A DNA stretch of 39,502 nt from Clostridia bacterium (GTDB lineage Bacteria > Bacillota > Clostridia > Oscillospirales > Acutalibacteraceae): positions 1-39,502 of the forward strand of contig JAFZFT010000015.1 in assembly GCA_017555765.1 (NCBI GenBank). The letters are read 5' to 3'. The notes beneath the pieces are model-generated. The model was not told the origin of the DNA. It was given only the letters and a program-made list of their open reading frames with translations, and did no database searches. Position numbers and translations under genes: made by a program. Positions 24,078 through 31,866 of this stretch are shown piece by piece. Positions within the stretch are counted from its first letter, which is position 1. Every line of letters starts with the position of its first letter.

Positions 24078-25292
24078 ATGCAAATTTTCGACAAATCAGA
24101 CAAGCTTTTAAACGTATGCTATGACATCAGAGGCCCCGTTATGGATGAAGCCAACCGAATGGAGGCTGACGGTATAAACGTACTCAAGCTCAACATCGGC
24201 AATCCCGCCCCCTTCGGCTTCACCGCTCCTGATGAAATCATAGTTGATATGATATACAACCTTCGCCACACCGAGGGCTACTCCGAGTCAAAGGGACTTT
24301 TCTCTGCACGTAAATCAATTATGCAGTACTGTCAGCTGAAGAATATTCCCAACGTTGGTATAAACGATATTTACACAGGCAACGGCGTAAGTGAGCTTAT
24401 CGTAATGGCTATGCAGGGTCTTCTCAATTCAGGTGACGAGATTCTCGTACCGATGCCCGACTACCCGCTCTGGACTGCCGCTGTAACTCTTGCAGGCGGT
24501 AAGGCAGTACATTATGTGTGTGACGAAGAGGCTGACTGGTATCCTGATCTTGAGGATATCAAGAGCAAAATAACACCCAACACCAAGGGTATCGTTGTTA
24601 TCAATCCCAACAACCCCACGGGCGCACTCTATTCAGACGAGCTTCTTAAGGGTATTGTTGAAATTGCAAGACAGAACGGTCTTATCATCTTCGCAGACGA
24701 AATCTATGACCGACTTGTATTCGAGGGCGAAAAGCACACTGCTATCGCCTCCTTTGCACCTGACCTTCTCACAGTCTGCTTCAACGGACTTTCAAAGTCA
24801 CACAAGGTCGCAGGCTTCCGTGCAGGTTGGATGTGTCTTGCGGGCGATAAATCAAAGGCTAAGGGCTACATCGACGGACTTAATATGCTTTCGACTATGA
24901 GACTTTGCTCAAACGTACCCGCACAGAGCATTATTCAGACCGCTCTCGGCGGCATACAGACAGGTGACGCTCTCTTCCACCCCGGCGGAAGAATTTATGA
25001 GCAGAGAGACTTCATTTATGATGCTCTCAACTCTATCCCCGGTGTATCTGCAACAAAGCCCAAGGGCGCCTTCTATATTTTCCCGAAGCTTGATGTAAAG
25101 AAGTTCAACATCACAGACGATGAAAAATTCACCCTTGACCTTCTTCGTGAAAAGCATATACTTGTCACCTGCGGTACGGGCTTCAACTGGCACAAGCCTG
25201 ACCATTTCAGAATAGTATTCCTTCCCGATGTCCGCACTCTTTCCGCATCTATGGATAAGCTTGAGGAATTTTTAAGTCATTACAGACAGTGA
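24078..25292 (+). CDS. alaA: Alanine aminotransferase, AlaA type
   Basis: This class I/II pyridoxal phosphate enzyme has 404 residues and is very close in pattern to E. coli AlaA: VCYDIRGPVMDEA, LKLNIGNPAPFGF, YTGNGVSELIVMAMQ, MPDYPLWTAAVTLAGGKAVH, INPNNPTGA and FADEIYD. The cofactor lysine is in FNGLSKSHKVAGFRAGW. It would convert pyruvate and glutamate to alanine and 2-oxoglutarate. The start follows AAAGG. A hairpin terminator follows 17 bases after the stop, so it is probably a single gene or the end of the mutS2 transcript. Confidence 0.93.
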   Translation: MQIFDKSDKLLNVCYDIRGPVMDEANRMEADGINVLKLNIGNPAPFGFTAPDEIIVDMIYNLRHTEGYSESKGLFSARKSIMQYCQLKNIPNVGINDIYTGNGVSELIVMAMQGLLNSGDEILVPMPDYPLWTAAVTLAGGKAVHYVCDEEADWYPDLEDIKSKITPNTKGIVVINPNNPTGALYSDELLKGIVEIARQNGLIIFADEIYDRLVFEGEKHTAIASFAPDLLTVCFNGLSKSHKVAGFRAGWMCLAGDKSKAKGYIDGLNMLSTMRLCSNVPAQSIIQTALGGIQTGDALFHPGGRIYEQRDFIYDALNSIPGVSATKPKGAFYIFPKLDVKKFNITDDEKFTLDLLREKHILVTCGTGFNWHKPDHFRIVFLPDVRTLSASMDKLEEFLSHYRQ

Positions 25293-25308
25293 GTTCATAG
25301 AAACAGAC

Positions 25309-25336
25309 AAGGCAGGATTAGCTCCTGCCTTTTTTC
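25309..25336 (+). terminator. Terminator of alaA
   Basis: AAGGCAGGA (25309-25317) pairs with TCCTGCCTT (25323-25331), followed by more T. Confidence 0.9.
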
Positions 25337-25340
25337 TTTC

Positions 25341-25369
25341 TTGACATATAATGTAATATATGATACGAT
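25341..25369 (+). promoter_or_regulatory. Promoter of the secreted peptidase-like gene
   Basis: A perfect TTGACA (25341-25346) is 17 bases from TACGAT (25364-25369). TATGAT at 25359 is a better -10 hexamer but its spacing (12) is too short. Confidence 0.6.
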
Positions 25370-25422
25370 GAATAAAATGTTAACACGGATTTATATGGAA
25401 TCTGTGGAAAGGAGAAAACATT

Positions 25423-26973
25423 ATGAAAAAATCGAAGAGAATCATTTCGGCATTACTCTCTGTGCTTATGCTTTCACTTATGATGATTATGCCCGTCAAT
25501 GCGGCGGCATTACCCGAAAGCGAGCATAACTATGAAAACGGCTCATACGAGACATGGCACTATAGTCACCCGAACAACGTCGATGGTCTTTATATTACCT
25601 TCTCGGATAAAACCTCCTTCCACGACGGAGGCTATTTCTGCAATAATCATCCAAATGGCTGCCCTGACCCTTACGGTGAATACCACGATGATTCCTGCGA
25701 TATGGTCAGCAAAGAATTTGCAGGAGTCGACATTCTTGCCATCTACGGCGATGACTATTATGAGTTAGCCTTCACCGGTAACGAGCTTAAGGGCAGAACA
25801 ATCTATGTCCCCTATTCAAGCTTTGATCTTTGTTTTGTTTCCGATTATTACGTTACAGATTATGGCTTCAAAATCACCCGCATAGCATCAACTCTTCCCA
25901 AGGGCGAAACTGCATACCGCTATAATTTCGGTAACGGTGAGACGTTTATCGAGGTAGCTTACGGAGAAACCTACCTTAACGAGAATATTGAAAACTATAT
26001 CGTTGACGGTGAAGCTATTATAGGCTGGGAGACAAAAGAAGGCGAGGAGTTCTATTTCTTCGATGAAAATGCAATTCCCGATGGAAGCGGTATAATTGAC
26101 CTTTACCCCATCACAACACCCGTCGCACTTCTCCCCGAGGATGTATACTCCTTCACAAACTCGAGATATCATATGCTTGTTAACGGTGAGAACAAAATCT
26201 ATTTCACCGACGAAGATAAGGCACGTCTTCACGAAAGCATTACTAACACTTCCAAGGGCACCTATCTCAGTCTGCTTGGCTCAATTATGAACCTTGTTTT
26301 CAAAAACTATGACCAATGGGAGTTCCCGGGCGCCTGCATCGGCTTTGCAAACACCGTATGTCTTCAGAAACACGGCATAATTGACGTAGTTTCAACTCAG
26401 GAGGGTGCTGAATGTGTACGTGATCTCGTACCCGACACTGATCTTATCAGCTACATCAACTACTACAACGCCCATTCGGCTACTACCCTTCTCCCCAAAA
26501 ACAAGGGACTCTTCCCCGGCACAAAGGAATATACCAGACAGGTTAAAAATCTCGTTGAAAGCGTACGCGAGGGTAATCTCGTGCTGTTTGAATTTTATCC
26601 GACATCTGTTGAAAACCCAATAAATGATTATCACGGTATTGTTTTCACCGGCACATATACTCTCCCTGACGGAAGACACGTGCTTCTCTACTATGATGAA
26701 AACAGCTATGATTATTCTCTTGGCTTTGCAGGAAGTGTAACCGTTGCCGCTGATTACAGCACAATCGAAGGTCACTATGAGAATTCCGTTTTCTTCTGGT
26801 CAGACGATTTTGAATACTATAAGTCGGTAGACATCAATGGTGAGTTTGACAATGACGGCACAAACTATTATAAGGAGAAGCTCGAGGCTCACGTAGCCGA
26901 AACTCTCGAGGTTTACCTTGAGGAATACATCAAGCCCTTCCTTGCAAAGCTTTTCGGCAGTACGGAGGAATAA
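25423..26973 (+). CDS. Secreted protein with probable papain-like cysteine peptidase domain
   Basis: The 516 residues start with a signal peptide (about 1-28, ending PVNAAA). Residues 30-150 are rich in Tyr, Asp and Cys, and residues about 160-230 resemble a small bacterial repeat domain (GETFIEVAYGETYLNENIE, then GWETKEGEEFYFF). From 290 the protein has GACIGFANTVCLQKHG with Cys305, DYHGIVFTG with His404 and LLYYDEN with Asp425 and Asn427. The order Cys, His, Asp/Asn and the G-x-C-x-G-x-A context fit a papain-like or C39-like fold, but I cannot assign a family. It is a single gene with its own promoter and terminator. Confidence 0.65.
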   Translation: MKKSKRIISALLSVLMLSLMMIMPVNAAALPESEHNYENGSYETWHYSHPNNVDGLYITFSDKTSFHDGGYFCNNHPNGCPDPYGEYHDDSCDMVSKEFAGVDILAIYGDDYYELAFTGNELKGRTIYVPYSSFDLCFVSDYYVTDYGFKITRIASTLPKGETAYRYNFGNGETFIEVAYGETYLNENIENYIVDGEAIIGWETKEGEEFYFFDENAIPDGSGIIDLYPITTPVALLPEDVYSFTNSRYHMLVNGENKIYFTDEDKARLHESITNTSKGTYLSLLGSIMNLVFKNYDQWEFPGACIGFANTVCLQKHGIIDVVSTQEGAECVRDLVPDTDLISYINYYNAHSATTLLPKNKGLFPGTKEYTRQVKNLVESVREGNLVLFEFYPTSVENPINDYHGIVFTGTYTLPDGRHVLLYYDENSYDYSLGFAGSVTVAADYSTIEGHYENSVFFWSDDFEYYKSVDINGEFDNDGTNYYKEKLEAHVAETLEVYLEEYIKPFLAKLFGSTEE

Positions 26974-26981
26974 GCAACACC

Positions 26982-27016
26982 GAGCCACGGTACGAAACCG
27001 TGGCTCTTAATTTTTT
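26982..27016 (+). terminator. Terminator of the secreted peptidase-like gene
   Basis: GAGCCACGGT (26982-26991) and ACCGTGGCTC (26997-27006) form a perfect 10-base stem followed by a T-rich tail. Confidence 0.92.
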
Positions 27017-27025
27017 CTCCCCCTA

Positions 27026-27054
27026 TTGACAATAAGGAAGAGCCATGATATAAT
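27026..27054 (+). promoter_or_regulatory. Consensus promoter of sdpRI
   Basis: TTGACA (27026-27031), 17 bases and TATAAT (27049-27054) match the consensus exactly. The palindrome at 27058 lies over the transcription start, so a bound repressor would block initiation. Confidence 0.9.
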
Positions 27055-27057
27055 ACA

Positions 27058-27082
27058 TTTAACATTTAAGTTAAATGTTAAA
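27058..27082. promoter_or_regulatory. Palindromic operator of the SdpR-like repressor
   Basis: TTTAACATTTAA and TTAAATGTTAAA form a perfect 12-base inverted repeat around a central G. It lies directly after the -10 box and before the start, as expected for self-repression by an ArsR-type regulator. Confidence 0.85.
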
Positions 27083-27104
27083 CAAGTACGAAAGGGATGA
27101 TATT

Positions 27105-27380
27105 GTGAGCATAGGAAACACTCTTAAGGCACTCAGCGACCCTACAAGACGTGAAATTCTCACCTTGCTAAAAAAAGGTAAGCTTTCCGCAGGTGAAATC
27201 GTTGAGCATTTTTCTGTCAGTGGAGCAGCAGTGTCACGTCATCTGTCAATACTCAAGGATGCGGACCTGATACGGGACGAGCGTGAGGGAAAATTTATTT
27301 ACTACGAGCTTAACGCCTCAGTTTTAGAGGAAATTATGCTCTGGATTACCGACCTGAAGGGAGACAGCAACGATGATTAA
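27105..27380 (+). CDS. sdpR: ArsR-family repressor, SdpR-like
   Basis: The 91-residue winged-helix protein has the usual ArsR start (NTLKALSDPTRREILTLLKKG), recognition helix region (GAAVSRHLSILKDADLI) and wing (DEREGKFIYYELN). No metal-binding CxC motif is present, which fits SdpR rather than a metal sensor. The frame is open from an ATG at 27075, but that codon lies inside the operator. The GTG at 27105 has AAAGGG 8 bases before it and gives a length close to B. subtilis SdpR, so it is preferred. The end overlaps sdpI by 8 bases. Confidence 0.88.
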   Translation: MSIGNTLKALSDPTRREILTLLKKGKLSAGEIVEHFSVSGAAVSRHLSILKDADLIRDEREGKFIYYELNASVLEEIMLWITDLKGDSNDD

Positions 27381-28023
27381 GAAAAACCTTAAAACTATAA
27401 TTGCAACCGCTATTATCACCCTCTCACCTATTGTGATAGGTCTTATTATGTGGGATAAGCTGCCCGAGAAAATCGTAACCCACTTCGGTGCAAACGGAAC
27501 GCCTGACCAATACAGTAGCAAGGCATTTGCGGTATTCGGTCTGCCTCTTGTACTACTCGGCATACACCTTCTGTGTATCCTTGCAACAAGACTTGACCCT
27601 AAACACAGTAATATCACCGACAAAAACTTCAAGCTTGTGCTCTGGATTTCTCCCCTGCTTTCGCTTGTACTGTCGGTGCTCTGCTTCGCTTATTCAATCA
27701 ATAATACCGTACCCGTTGTTACGGTGATTATAATCTTTATGGGTGTGCTTTTCGCCGTGATCGGCAACATTATGCCCAAGGTAAAGCAGAACTATTCCCT
27801 CGGTATTAAAATACCGCCCACACTGCACGATAAGGAGAATTGGTACAAAACTCACCGTTTCGCAGGTAAAATTTGGGTACTCGGCGGCGTTGTTATATGT
27901 CTTACGGCGGTGTTCGAAAACATCTTTGTGTTTATGGCTATCACCCTCGTTATAGCCTTTGCACCGATGGTGTATTCCTATGCAATTGCTAACAGAAAGA
28001 ACGAGAAGAATAACAAGGATTAA
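27373..28023 (+). CDS. sdpI: SdpI-family membrane protein
   Basis: The 216-residue protein has six hydrophobic segments. The N-terminal part is a DUF1648 domain (LPEKIVTHFGANGTPDQYSS), and the C-terminal part is SdpI-like (GNIMPKVKQNYSLGIKIPPT, then WYKTHRFAGKIW). In B. subtilis SdpI gives immunity to the SdpC toxin and sequesters SdpR at the membrane. The pairing with an SdpR-like repressor is the same here, but no sdpABC toxin genes are in the window. It may protect against toxins of other cells or have a general envelope role. Confidence 0.9.
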   Translation: MIKKNLKTIIATAIITLSPIVIGLIMWDKLPEKIVTHFGANGTPDQYSSKAFAVFGLPLVLLGIHLLCILATRLDPKHSNITDKNFKLVLWISPLLSLVLSVLCFAYSINNTVPVVTVIIIFMGVLFAVIGNIMPKVKQNYSLGIKIPPTLHDKENWYKTHRFAGKIWVLGGVVICLTAVFENIFVFMAITLVIAFAPMVYSYAIANRKNEKNNKD

Positions 28024-28034
28024 GCAGTAAAGGA

Positions 28035-28066
28035 AAGGCAGAGGATGAGTCCTCTGCCTTGTGTTT
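28035..28066. terminator. Shared terminator between sdpI and the convergent gene
   Basis: AAGGCAGAGGA (28035-28045) and TCCTCTGCCTT (28050-28060) form a perfect 11-base stem with loop TGAG and T-rich sequence on the plus side. Confidence 0.85.
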
Positions 28067-28758
28067 TATTCATACATCAAACCTTCAATTCTCGTCAGCC
28101 ACGGCATAATAGAATACTCGTAACCGTAATAATTCGTCAAAGCATAATAATTATTGTCTTCAAGATAGCTTTCACCGACAATTATTTTCTCAATGCCTTT
28201 TTCTTTAACCGTCTTATTAACCGAATCTATTATATCGTTCCATACCTTGTCATCATTCGGTACGCCGAAATCATAAGCAAAACCGTCTTCAAATTCAATA
28301 CAGTAAGTAAACCACATATCTGAATAAGAACCTTCGCCGCGAGAGAAATGAAGTGTCGTTTTCAAGCCTACGGTAACCTTTTCGGCGTCTTCAATTCTAT
28401 AAACCTTTGACGGCTGACCTGAAAAATTATGTGTTGTTATTGTTTCCGAGGTTATTTCCGTTCTCGAGGGATATTTAGCCACAGGAAGCAAAATCAAAAA
28501 AGCAAAAAAGAGGGACATGACCCATATGCCTTTTTTAGTCATCACATTATATCTGTTTTTGTGAAAGAAAACAGCTGCAGCAGGAAGCATCAGAACAAAG
28601 AGGATTACGGCACTGTTTTCGATATTGCTATATTCGAAAAGCATATTTTCTTTGTTTCTGAAAATAATATCCTCAAGAGAAAAGGGAATGAACAATCTGT
28701 ATACAGTAACAGCCACTGAAATTGCCAGCAATATATTTCTGAAGGTTTTAACCTTCAT
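28066..28758 (-). CDS. Membrane protein of unknown function
   Basis: I do not recognise this 230-residue protein. It has three hydrophobic segments (about residues 9-26, 48-66 and 78-95) and then a soluble domain with RTEITSETITTHNF, SKVYRIEDAEKVTVGLK and WNDIIDSVNKTVKEKG. This resembles the layout of small Clostridia membrane proteins with an outside or inside PH-like domain, but that is only an impression. The start at ATG 28758 follows GGGGGA; it overlaps the end of the next gene upstream by 11 bases, so the two form a pair. Confidence 0.7.
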   Translation of the reverse strand: MKVKTFRNILLAISVAVTVYRLFIPFSLEDIIFRNKENMLFEYSNIENSAVILFVLMLPAAAVFFHKNRYNVMTKKGIWVMSLFFAFLILLPVAKYPSRTEITSETITTHNFSGQPSKVYRIEDAEKVTVGLKTTLHFSRGEGSYSDMWFTYCIEFEDGFAYDFGVPNDDKVWNDIIDSVNKTVKEKGIEKIIVGESYLEDNNYYALTNYYGYEYSIMPWLTRIEGLMYE

Positions 28759-28993
28759 CACGGTTCCCCCTTTTTTTCTTCGCTTTTTCTTCTATAATTA
28801 CCGCAAAAAGAAAAATGACCAACCATAAAACAAAATAAACAGGACAACCGAAAATCAAAAAGGTTAGACCGGCATAAAAAATGTTTTCGCTGTTAACGCA
28901 AAAGCCAACAGCAGCTAATATTATGCTGAAAATTAAAAAAGCAACACCGATTGTTCCGACAACCTTTAAAATCTTATCCATTTTTTTGACCAT
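28748..28993 (-). CDS. Small two-helix membrane protein of unknown function
   Basis: This 81-residue protein has two hydrophobic helices (about residues 9-32 and 40-67) and a basic C-terminus (EEKAKKKRGNRDEG). No family is recognised. The ATG at 28993 follows AAAAGG at about 10 bases; a GTG three codons upstream (29002) is possible. It overlaps the following membrane protein gene, so both are likely cotranscribed. Confidence 0.65.
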   Translation of the reverse strand: MVKKMDKILKVVGTIGVAFLIFSIILAAVGFCVNSENIFYAGLTFLIFGCPVYFVLWLVIFLFAVIIEEKAKKKRGNRDEG

Positions 28994-29157
28994 ATTGAAC
29001 ACACCTTTTTATTTTCAACCGTTTCGTAAGGAGCAATCCCCTGCCCTACGGTTTGGGTTTATCTTTTTTCAACGACACCTTTATTTTATCACATTTTTTT
29101 CAAAAGTAAATATATTTTGTTTAAGCGGTCGGTTTTTCCGTCTGAACGAAACAAAAC

Positions 29158-29177
29158 GGACACGGCAAGCCGTGTCC
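29158..29177. repeat. REP-like palindrome
   Basis: GGACACGGC and GCCGTGTCC around AA form a 9-base perfect stem with no T run. I recall similar GACACGGC palindromes scattered between genes in gut Clostridia. Confidence 0.65.
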
Positions 29178-29313
29178 CTACAGTATCGAATTAATTGGGC
29201 GGGATAAGCCTTGCCCATAGCAGTTACGTTCCCCGCGTACCGTCAAAAAAAACAGAAGCACCAGGCCTCACCGGGCGGGTAAAGTCTTGCCCCTTCATCA
29301 CCCGTCGGGCGTA

Positions 29314-29345
29314 ATTCTGCATTTTGCATTCTGCATTCTGCATTT
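29314..29345. repeat. Heptamer tandem array
   Basis: Units ATTCTGC, ATTTTGC, ATTCTGC, ATTCTGC and ATTT. It is adjacent to the terminator of the ffh operon. Confidence 0.85.
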
Positions 29346-29376
29346 AAAAAAGCACTCCTCATCGGAGTGCTTTTTT
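29346..29376 (-). terminator. Terminator of the ylxM-ffh-rpsP-khpA operon
   Basis: GCACTCC (29352-29358) and GGAGTGC (29364-29370) with flanking A6 and T6 tracts, one base past the khpA stop. Confidence 0.93.
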
Positions 29377-29377
29377 A

Positions 29378-29611
29378 TCAGTCGATTTCAACTGAGATTT
29401 TAGTTTCGCTTCTGTTTGCAGTTGCACGCATTACGGTTCTGATAGCCTTTGCAATTCTGCCCTGCTTACCAATAACTCTACCCATATCATCCTGAGCAAC
29501 ATGAAGGTGGTAAACGATTACACCCTCTTCGTTAATGTCGTCAACGTCAACAGTTACTTTCTCGGGTTCATCAACCAAACCGCTGGCAATTGATATAAGT
29601 AAATCTTTCAA
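29378..29611 (-). CDS. khpA: KH-domain RNA-binding protein KhpA
   Basis: The 77-residue protein is a single KH domain with the GRVIGKQGRIAKAIRTVM loop (GxxG as GKQG). KhpA, often with KhpB, binds many RNAs and affects cell division and envelope genes in Firmicutes. The size is normal. It lies 17 bases after rpsP, its standard place in the ffh-rpsP cluster. Confidence 0.95.
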   Translation of the reverse strand: MKDLLISIASGLVDEPEKVTVDVDDINEEGVIVYHLHVAQDDMGRVIGKQGRIAKAIRTVMRATANRSETKISVEID

Positions 29612-29628
29612 AGTGCTTACCTCCGAAA

Positions 29629-29874
29629 TTACTTAAGGATGTCGCTCTTTTTAAGAAGTACCTTAACTGTGTCTGTGGGCTGAGCGCCGTTAGCAATCCA
29701 CTTCTGAGCCTTTTCAGCGTCGATCTTGATTTCTGCGGGTTCCTTCATGGGGTTGTAGTAGCCGATTTCTTCGATGAAACGACCATCACGGGGATATCTT
29801 GAATCTGCTACAACTACACGATAGAAAGGAGCTTTCTTTGCGCCCATACGGCGAAGTCTGATTTTTACTGCCAT
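29629..29874 (-). CDS. rpsP: Ribosomal protein S16
   Basis: This 81-residue small-subunit protein has the typical start [26 protein letters not shown] and [12 protein letters not shown]. The ATG at 29874 follows GGAGGTC and is preferred over a start five codons upstream. It lies between ffh and khpA. Confidence 0.97.
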   Translation of the reverse strand: MAVKIRLRRMGAKKAPFYRVVVADSRYPRDGRFIEEIGYYNPMKEPAEIKIDAEKAQKWIANGAQPTDTVKVLLKKSDILK

Positions 29875-29935
29875 TTTAATGACCTCCAAAAAATTATTTT
29901 TCTTTTTTATTTAACACTTACGTGCTGTTTACTCT

Positions 29936-31315
29936 TTACATATTGAAGCCGCCGAAACCGCCCATACCGTTCATCATATTATTCATACCGGGCATATTTC
30001 TCATTCGCTTCATCATCTTCTTTGAGGATTTGCCGTTAAACTGCTTGAACATCTTCTGCATCTGTCTGTGCTGTGCGAGAAGCTTGTTTACATCCTCAAC
30101 CTGCATACCCGCACCTGCTGCGATACGGCGCTTTCTTGAGGGGTTGATGATGTCGGGCTTTGCTCTTTCCTGAGGTGTCATGGAAAGGATAAGTGCCTGA
30201 ACTCTGTCAAACTGTCTTTCGTCGATATCCACATCGTCGATTTTTCTTCCCACACCGGGAAGCATCTTAAGCATATCCTTAATTGAACCCATCTTACGTA
30301 CCTGGCTGAGCTGGTCGTAAAGGTCGTTAAGGTCAAACTTATTCTTTCTGAGCTTTTCTTCAAGCTCTCTCGCCTTCTTTTCGTCAAGCTCCATTTCAGC
30401 CTTCTCGATAAGTGAGAGCATATCGCCCATACCGAGAATTCTTGAAGCCATACGGTCGGGGTGGAACACGTCAAGGTCGCCGAGCTTTTCACCCGTACCG
30501 ACAAACTTGATAGGCTTACCTGTAACTGCTCTTGCGGAAAGAGCCGCACCGCCTCGTGTGTCACCGTCCAGCTTTGTGAGAAGAAGACCGTCTATACCGA
30601 GTGCCTCGTTGAATGAGGTTGCAACATTAACTGCATCCTGACCTGTCATTGAGTCAACTACAAGCATAATTTCGTGGGGATGAACCTCACTCTTGATGTT
30701 TTTAAGCTCTGTCATAAGCTCCTCGTCAACGTGAAGTCGGCCTGCGGTATCAAGGAAAACATAGTCGTTTCCGTGGTCCTTAGCGTAAGCTACGGCCTGC
30801 TTTGCAATATCAACGGGATTTATCTGTCCGAGCTCGAAAACGGGTACGCCGGCTTTTTCACCTACAACCTGAAGCTGCTTGATAGCAGCAGGTCTGTAAA
30901 CGTCACAACCTACGAGAAGAGGTCTGTGTCCCTGATTTTTGAGCATAAGTGCAAGCTTTGCACTGTGGGTGGTTTTACCTGAACCCTGAAGTCCGCACAT
31001 CATAATAATCGTAGGCGGATGGTTTGCAGTGTTAAGTCTTGACTTTGTACCGCCCATAAGGTTTGTGAGCTCCTCATTAACGATTTTGATAACCATCTGT
31101 GAGGGAGTAAGACTTTCCATAACCTTGGAGCCGATTGCTCTTTCGGTTACTGTTGCGGTAAAGTCCTTTGCAACCTTATAGTTTACGTCAGCCTCGAGAA
31201 GAGCCATTCTTACCTCACGCATTGCCTCCTTAACGTCGGACTCGGTGAGTGCGCCCTTGCTTCTGAGCTTTTTAAAGGCGGCTTCAAGTCTGTCTGAAAG
31301 ACCTTCAAATGCCAC
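29936..31315 (-). CDS. ffh: Signal recognition particle protein Ffh
   Basis: Ffh binds signal peptides at the ribosome and, with FtsY and SRP RNA, directs them to the membrane. The 459-residue protein has the N domain, the NG GTPase (G1 GLQGSGKTTHSAK, DTAGRLHVDEEL, TKLDGD) and a Met-rich M domain (RKMGSIKDMLKMLPG, SRKRRIAAGAG, MMKRMRNMPGMNNMMNG). The best start is GTG at 31315, 8 bases after AAAAGG, giving the usual (M)AFEGLSDRL; a TTG three codons earlier is too close to the ribosome site. Confidence 0.96.
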   Translation of the reverse strand: MAFEGLSDRLEAAFKKLRSKGALTESDVKEAMREVRMALLEADVNYKVAKDFTATVTERAIGSKVMESLTPSQMVIKIVNEELTNLMGGTKSRLNTANHPPTIIMMCGLQGSGKTTHSAKLALMLKNQGHRPLLVGCDVYRPAAIKQLQVVGEKAGVPVFELGQINPVDIAKQAVAYAKDHGNDYVFLDTAGRLHVDEELMTELKNIKSEVHPHEIMLVVDSMTGQDAVNVATSFNEALGIDGLLLTKLDGDTRGGAALSARAVTGKPIKFVGTGEKLGDLDVFHPDRMASRILGMGDMLSLIEKAEMELDEKKARELEEKLRKNKFDLNDLYDQLSQVRKMGSIKDMLKMLPGVGRKIDDVDIDERQFDRVQALILSMTPQERAKPDIINPSRKRRIAAGAGMQVEDVNKLLAQHRQMQKMFKQFNGKSSKKMMKRMRNMPGMNNMMNGMGGFGGFNM

Positions 31316-31338
31316 TTGAATCAATCCTTTTAGTTTAT

Positions 31339-31701
31339 TTACTCGCTGAGCATTCTTGTAAGCACGTCAATACGTGCGGTGGAATCGTTTATTTCTCTTG
31401 AAAGCACCGTACGGCGGTTAACCTCGTTGATAACCTCGCAGAGCTCACGGATTTCCGTCATACCCTCACGGAGCTTTTCAAGTCTTGCCTGAAGACCTAA
31501 CTGCTCTTCAAAAACAAAAAGCTGAGCCTCGGCACGCTTTATGGCATCTCGTACACCCTGGCGGGTAATGCCCTCGTTTTCAGCGATTTCGGCAAGGGAA
31601 AGGTCGTCATCGTAATAATAGCTTATAAAATCCTGCTGCTTCTGAGTAAGCATTCCGCCGTAGATATCAAAAAGCATTGTAACCTCAAGACTTTTAGCCA
31701 T
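31339..31701 (-). CDS. ylxM: YlxM-family DNA-binding protein
   Basis: The 120-residue protein matches YlxM/p13 (UPF0122): LFDIYGGMLTQKQQDFISYYYDDDLSLAEIAENEGITRQGVRDAIKR forms a sigma-region-4-like helix-turn-helix, and a coiled C-terminus follows. YlxM is encoded directly before ffh in Firmicutes and is reported to influence SRP function. The start follows AAGGAGGG. It is the first gene of the operon. Confidence 0.93.
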   Translation of the reverse strand: MAKSLEVTMLFDIYGGMLTQKQQDFISYYYDDDLSLAEIAENEGITRQGVRDAIKRAEAQLFVFEEQLGLQARLEKLREGMTEIRELCEVINEVNRRTVLSREINDSTARIDVLTRMLSE

Positions 31702-31723
31702 TTTAACCCTCCTTTTTCGCCTT

Positions 31724-31747
31724 CTGTAAAGAGCTTTTCCTTTACAG
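31724..31747 (-). promoter_or_regulatory. Inverted repeat in the ylxM leader
   Basis: CTGTAAAG (31724-31731) and CTTTACAG (31740-31747) are an 8-base inverted repeat around 8 bases, in the leader between promoter and ylxM. It may be an operator or a leader hairpin. Confidence 0.4.
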
Positions 31748-31754
31748 CTCGAGT

Positions 31755-31783
31755 ATTATACTATGTTTAGGTGTAAATGTCAA
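31755..31783 (-). promoter_or_regulatory. Consensus promoter of the ylxM-ffh operon
   Basis: On the minus strand TTGACA (31778-31783), 17 bases and TATAAT (31755-31760) match the consensus exactly. Confidence 0.92.
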
Positions 31784-31825
31784 TACCTTTACAGAGAAAT
31801 TTTTGAGAAAAAAGTGGGAGAACCA

Positions 31826-31862
31826 GGGACTAGGGATTAGGGATTAGGGATTAGGGGTTAGG
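31826..31862. repeat. Telomere-like heptamer tandem array
   Basis: Units GGGACTA, GGGATTA, GGGATTA, GGGATTA, GGGGTTA and GG. It is followed by two units of AGTGAAG (31867-31880). The arrays lie in the 142-base gap between the ylxM promoter and the end of the sugar kinase gene. Confidence 0.85.
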
Positions 31863-31866
31863 TAAA

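Larger units (their letters stand above)
28994..29377. other. Gene-free stretch packed with small repeats
   Basis: No gene was found in these 384 bases. They contain a 9-base hairpin at 29158-29177 (GGACACGGC and GCCGTGTCC), two similar 20-mers at 29197-29216 and 29273-29292 (GGGCGGG at the start, CTTGCCC at the end, 17 of 20 identical), a heptamer array at 29314-29345 and the khpA terminator at 29346-29376. The first 100 bases are AT-rich and hold the start region of the small membrane gene. Confidence 0.75.

Noticed and set aside
26978..27016. The hairpin before sdpRI as an attenuator of that operon
   Set aside because: It lies upstream of the sdpRI promoter and right behind the preceding gene, so it is that gene's terminator.
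27075..27104. Start of the SdpR-like repressor at the ATG at 27075
   Set aside because: This codon lies inside the operator and has no ribosome site; the GTG at 27105 does.
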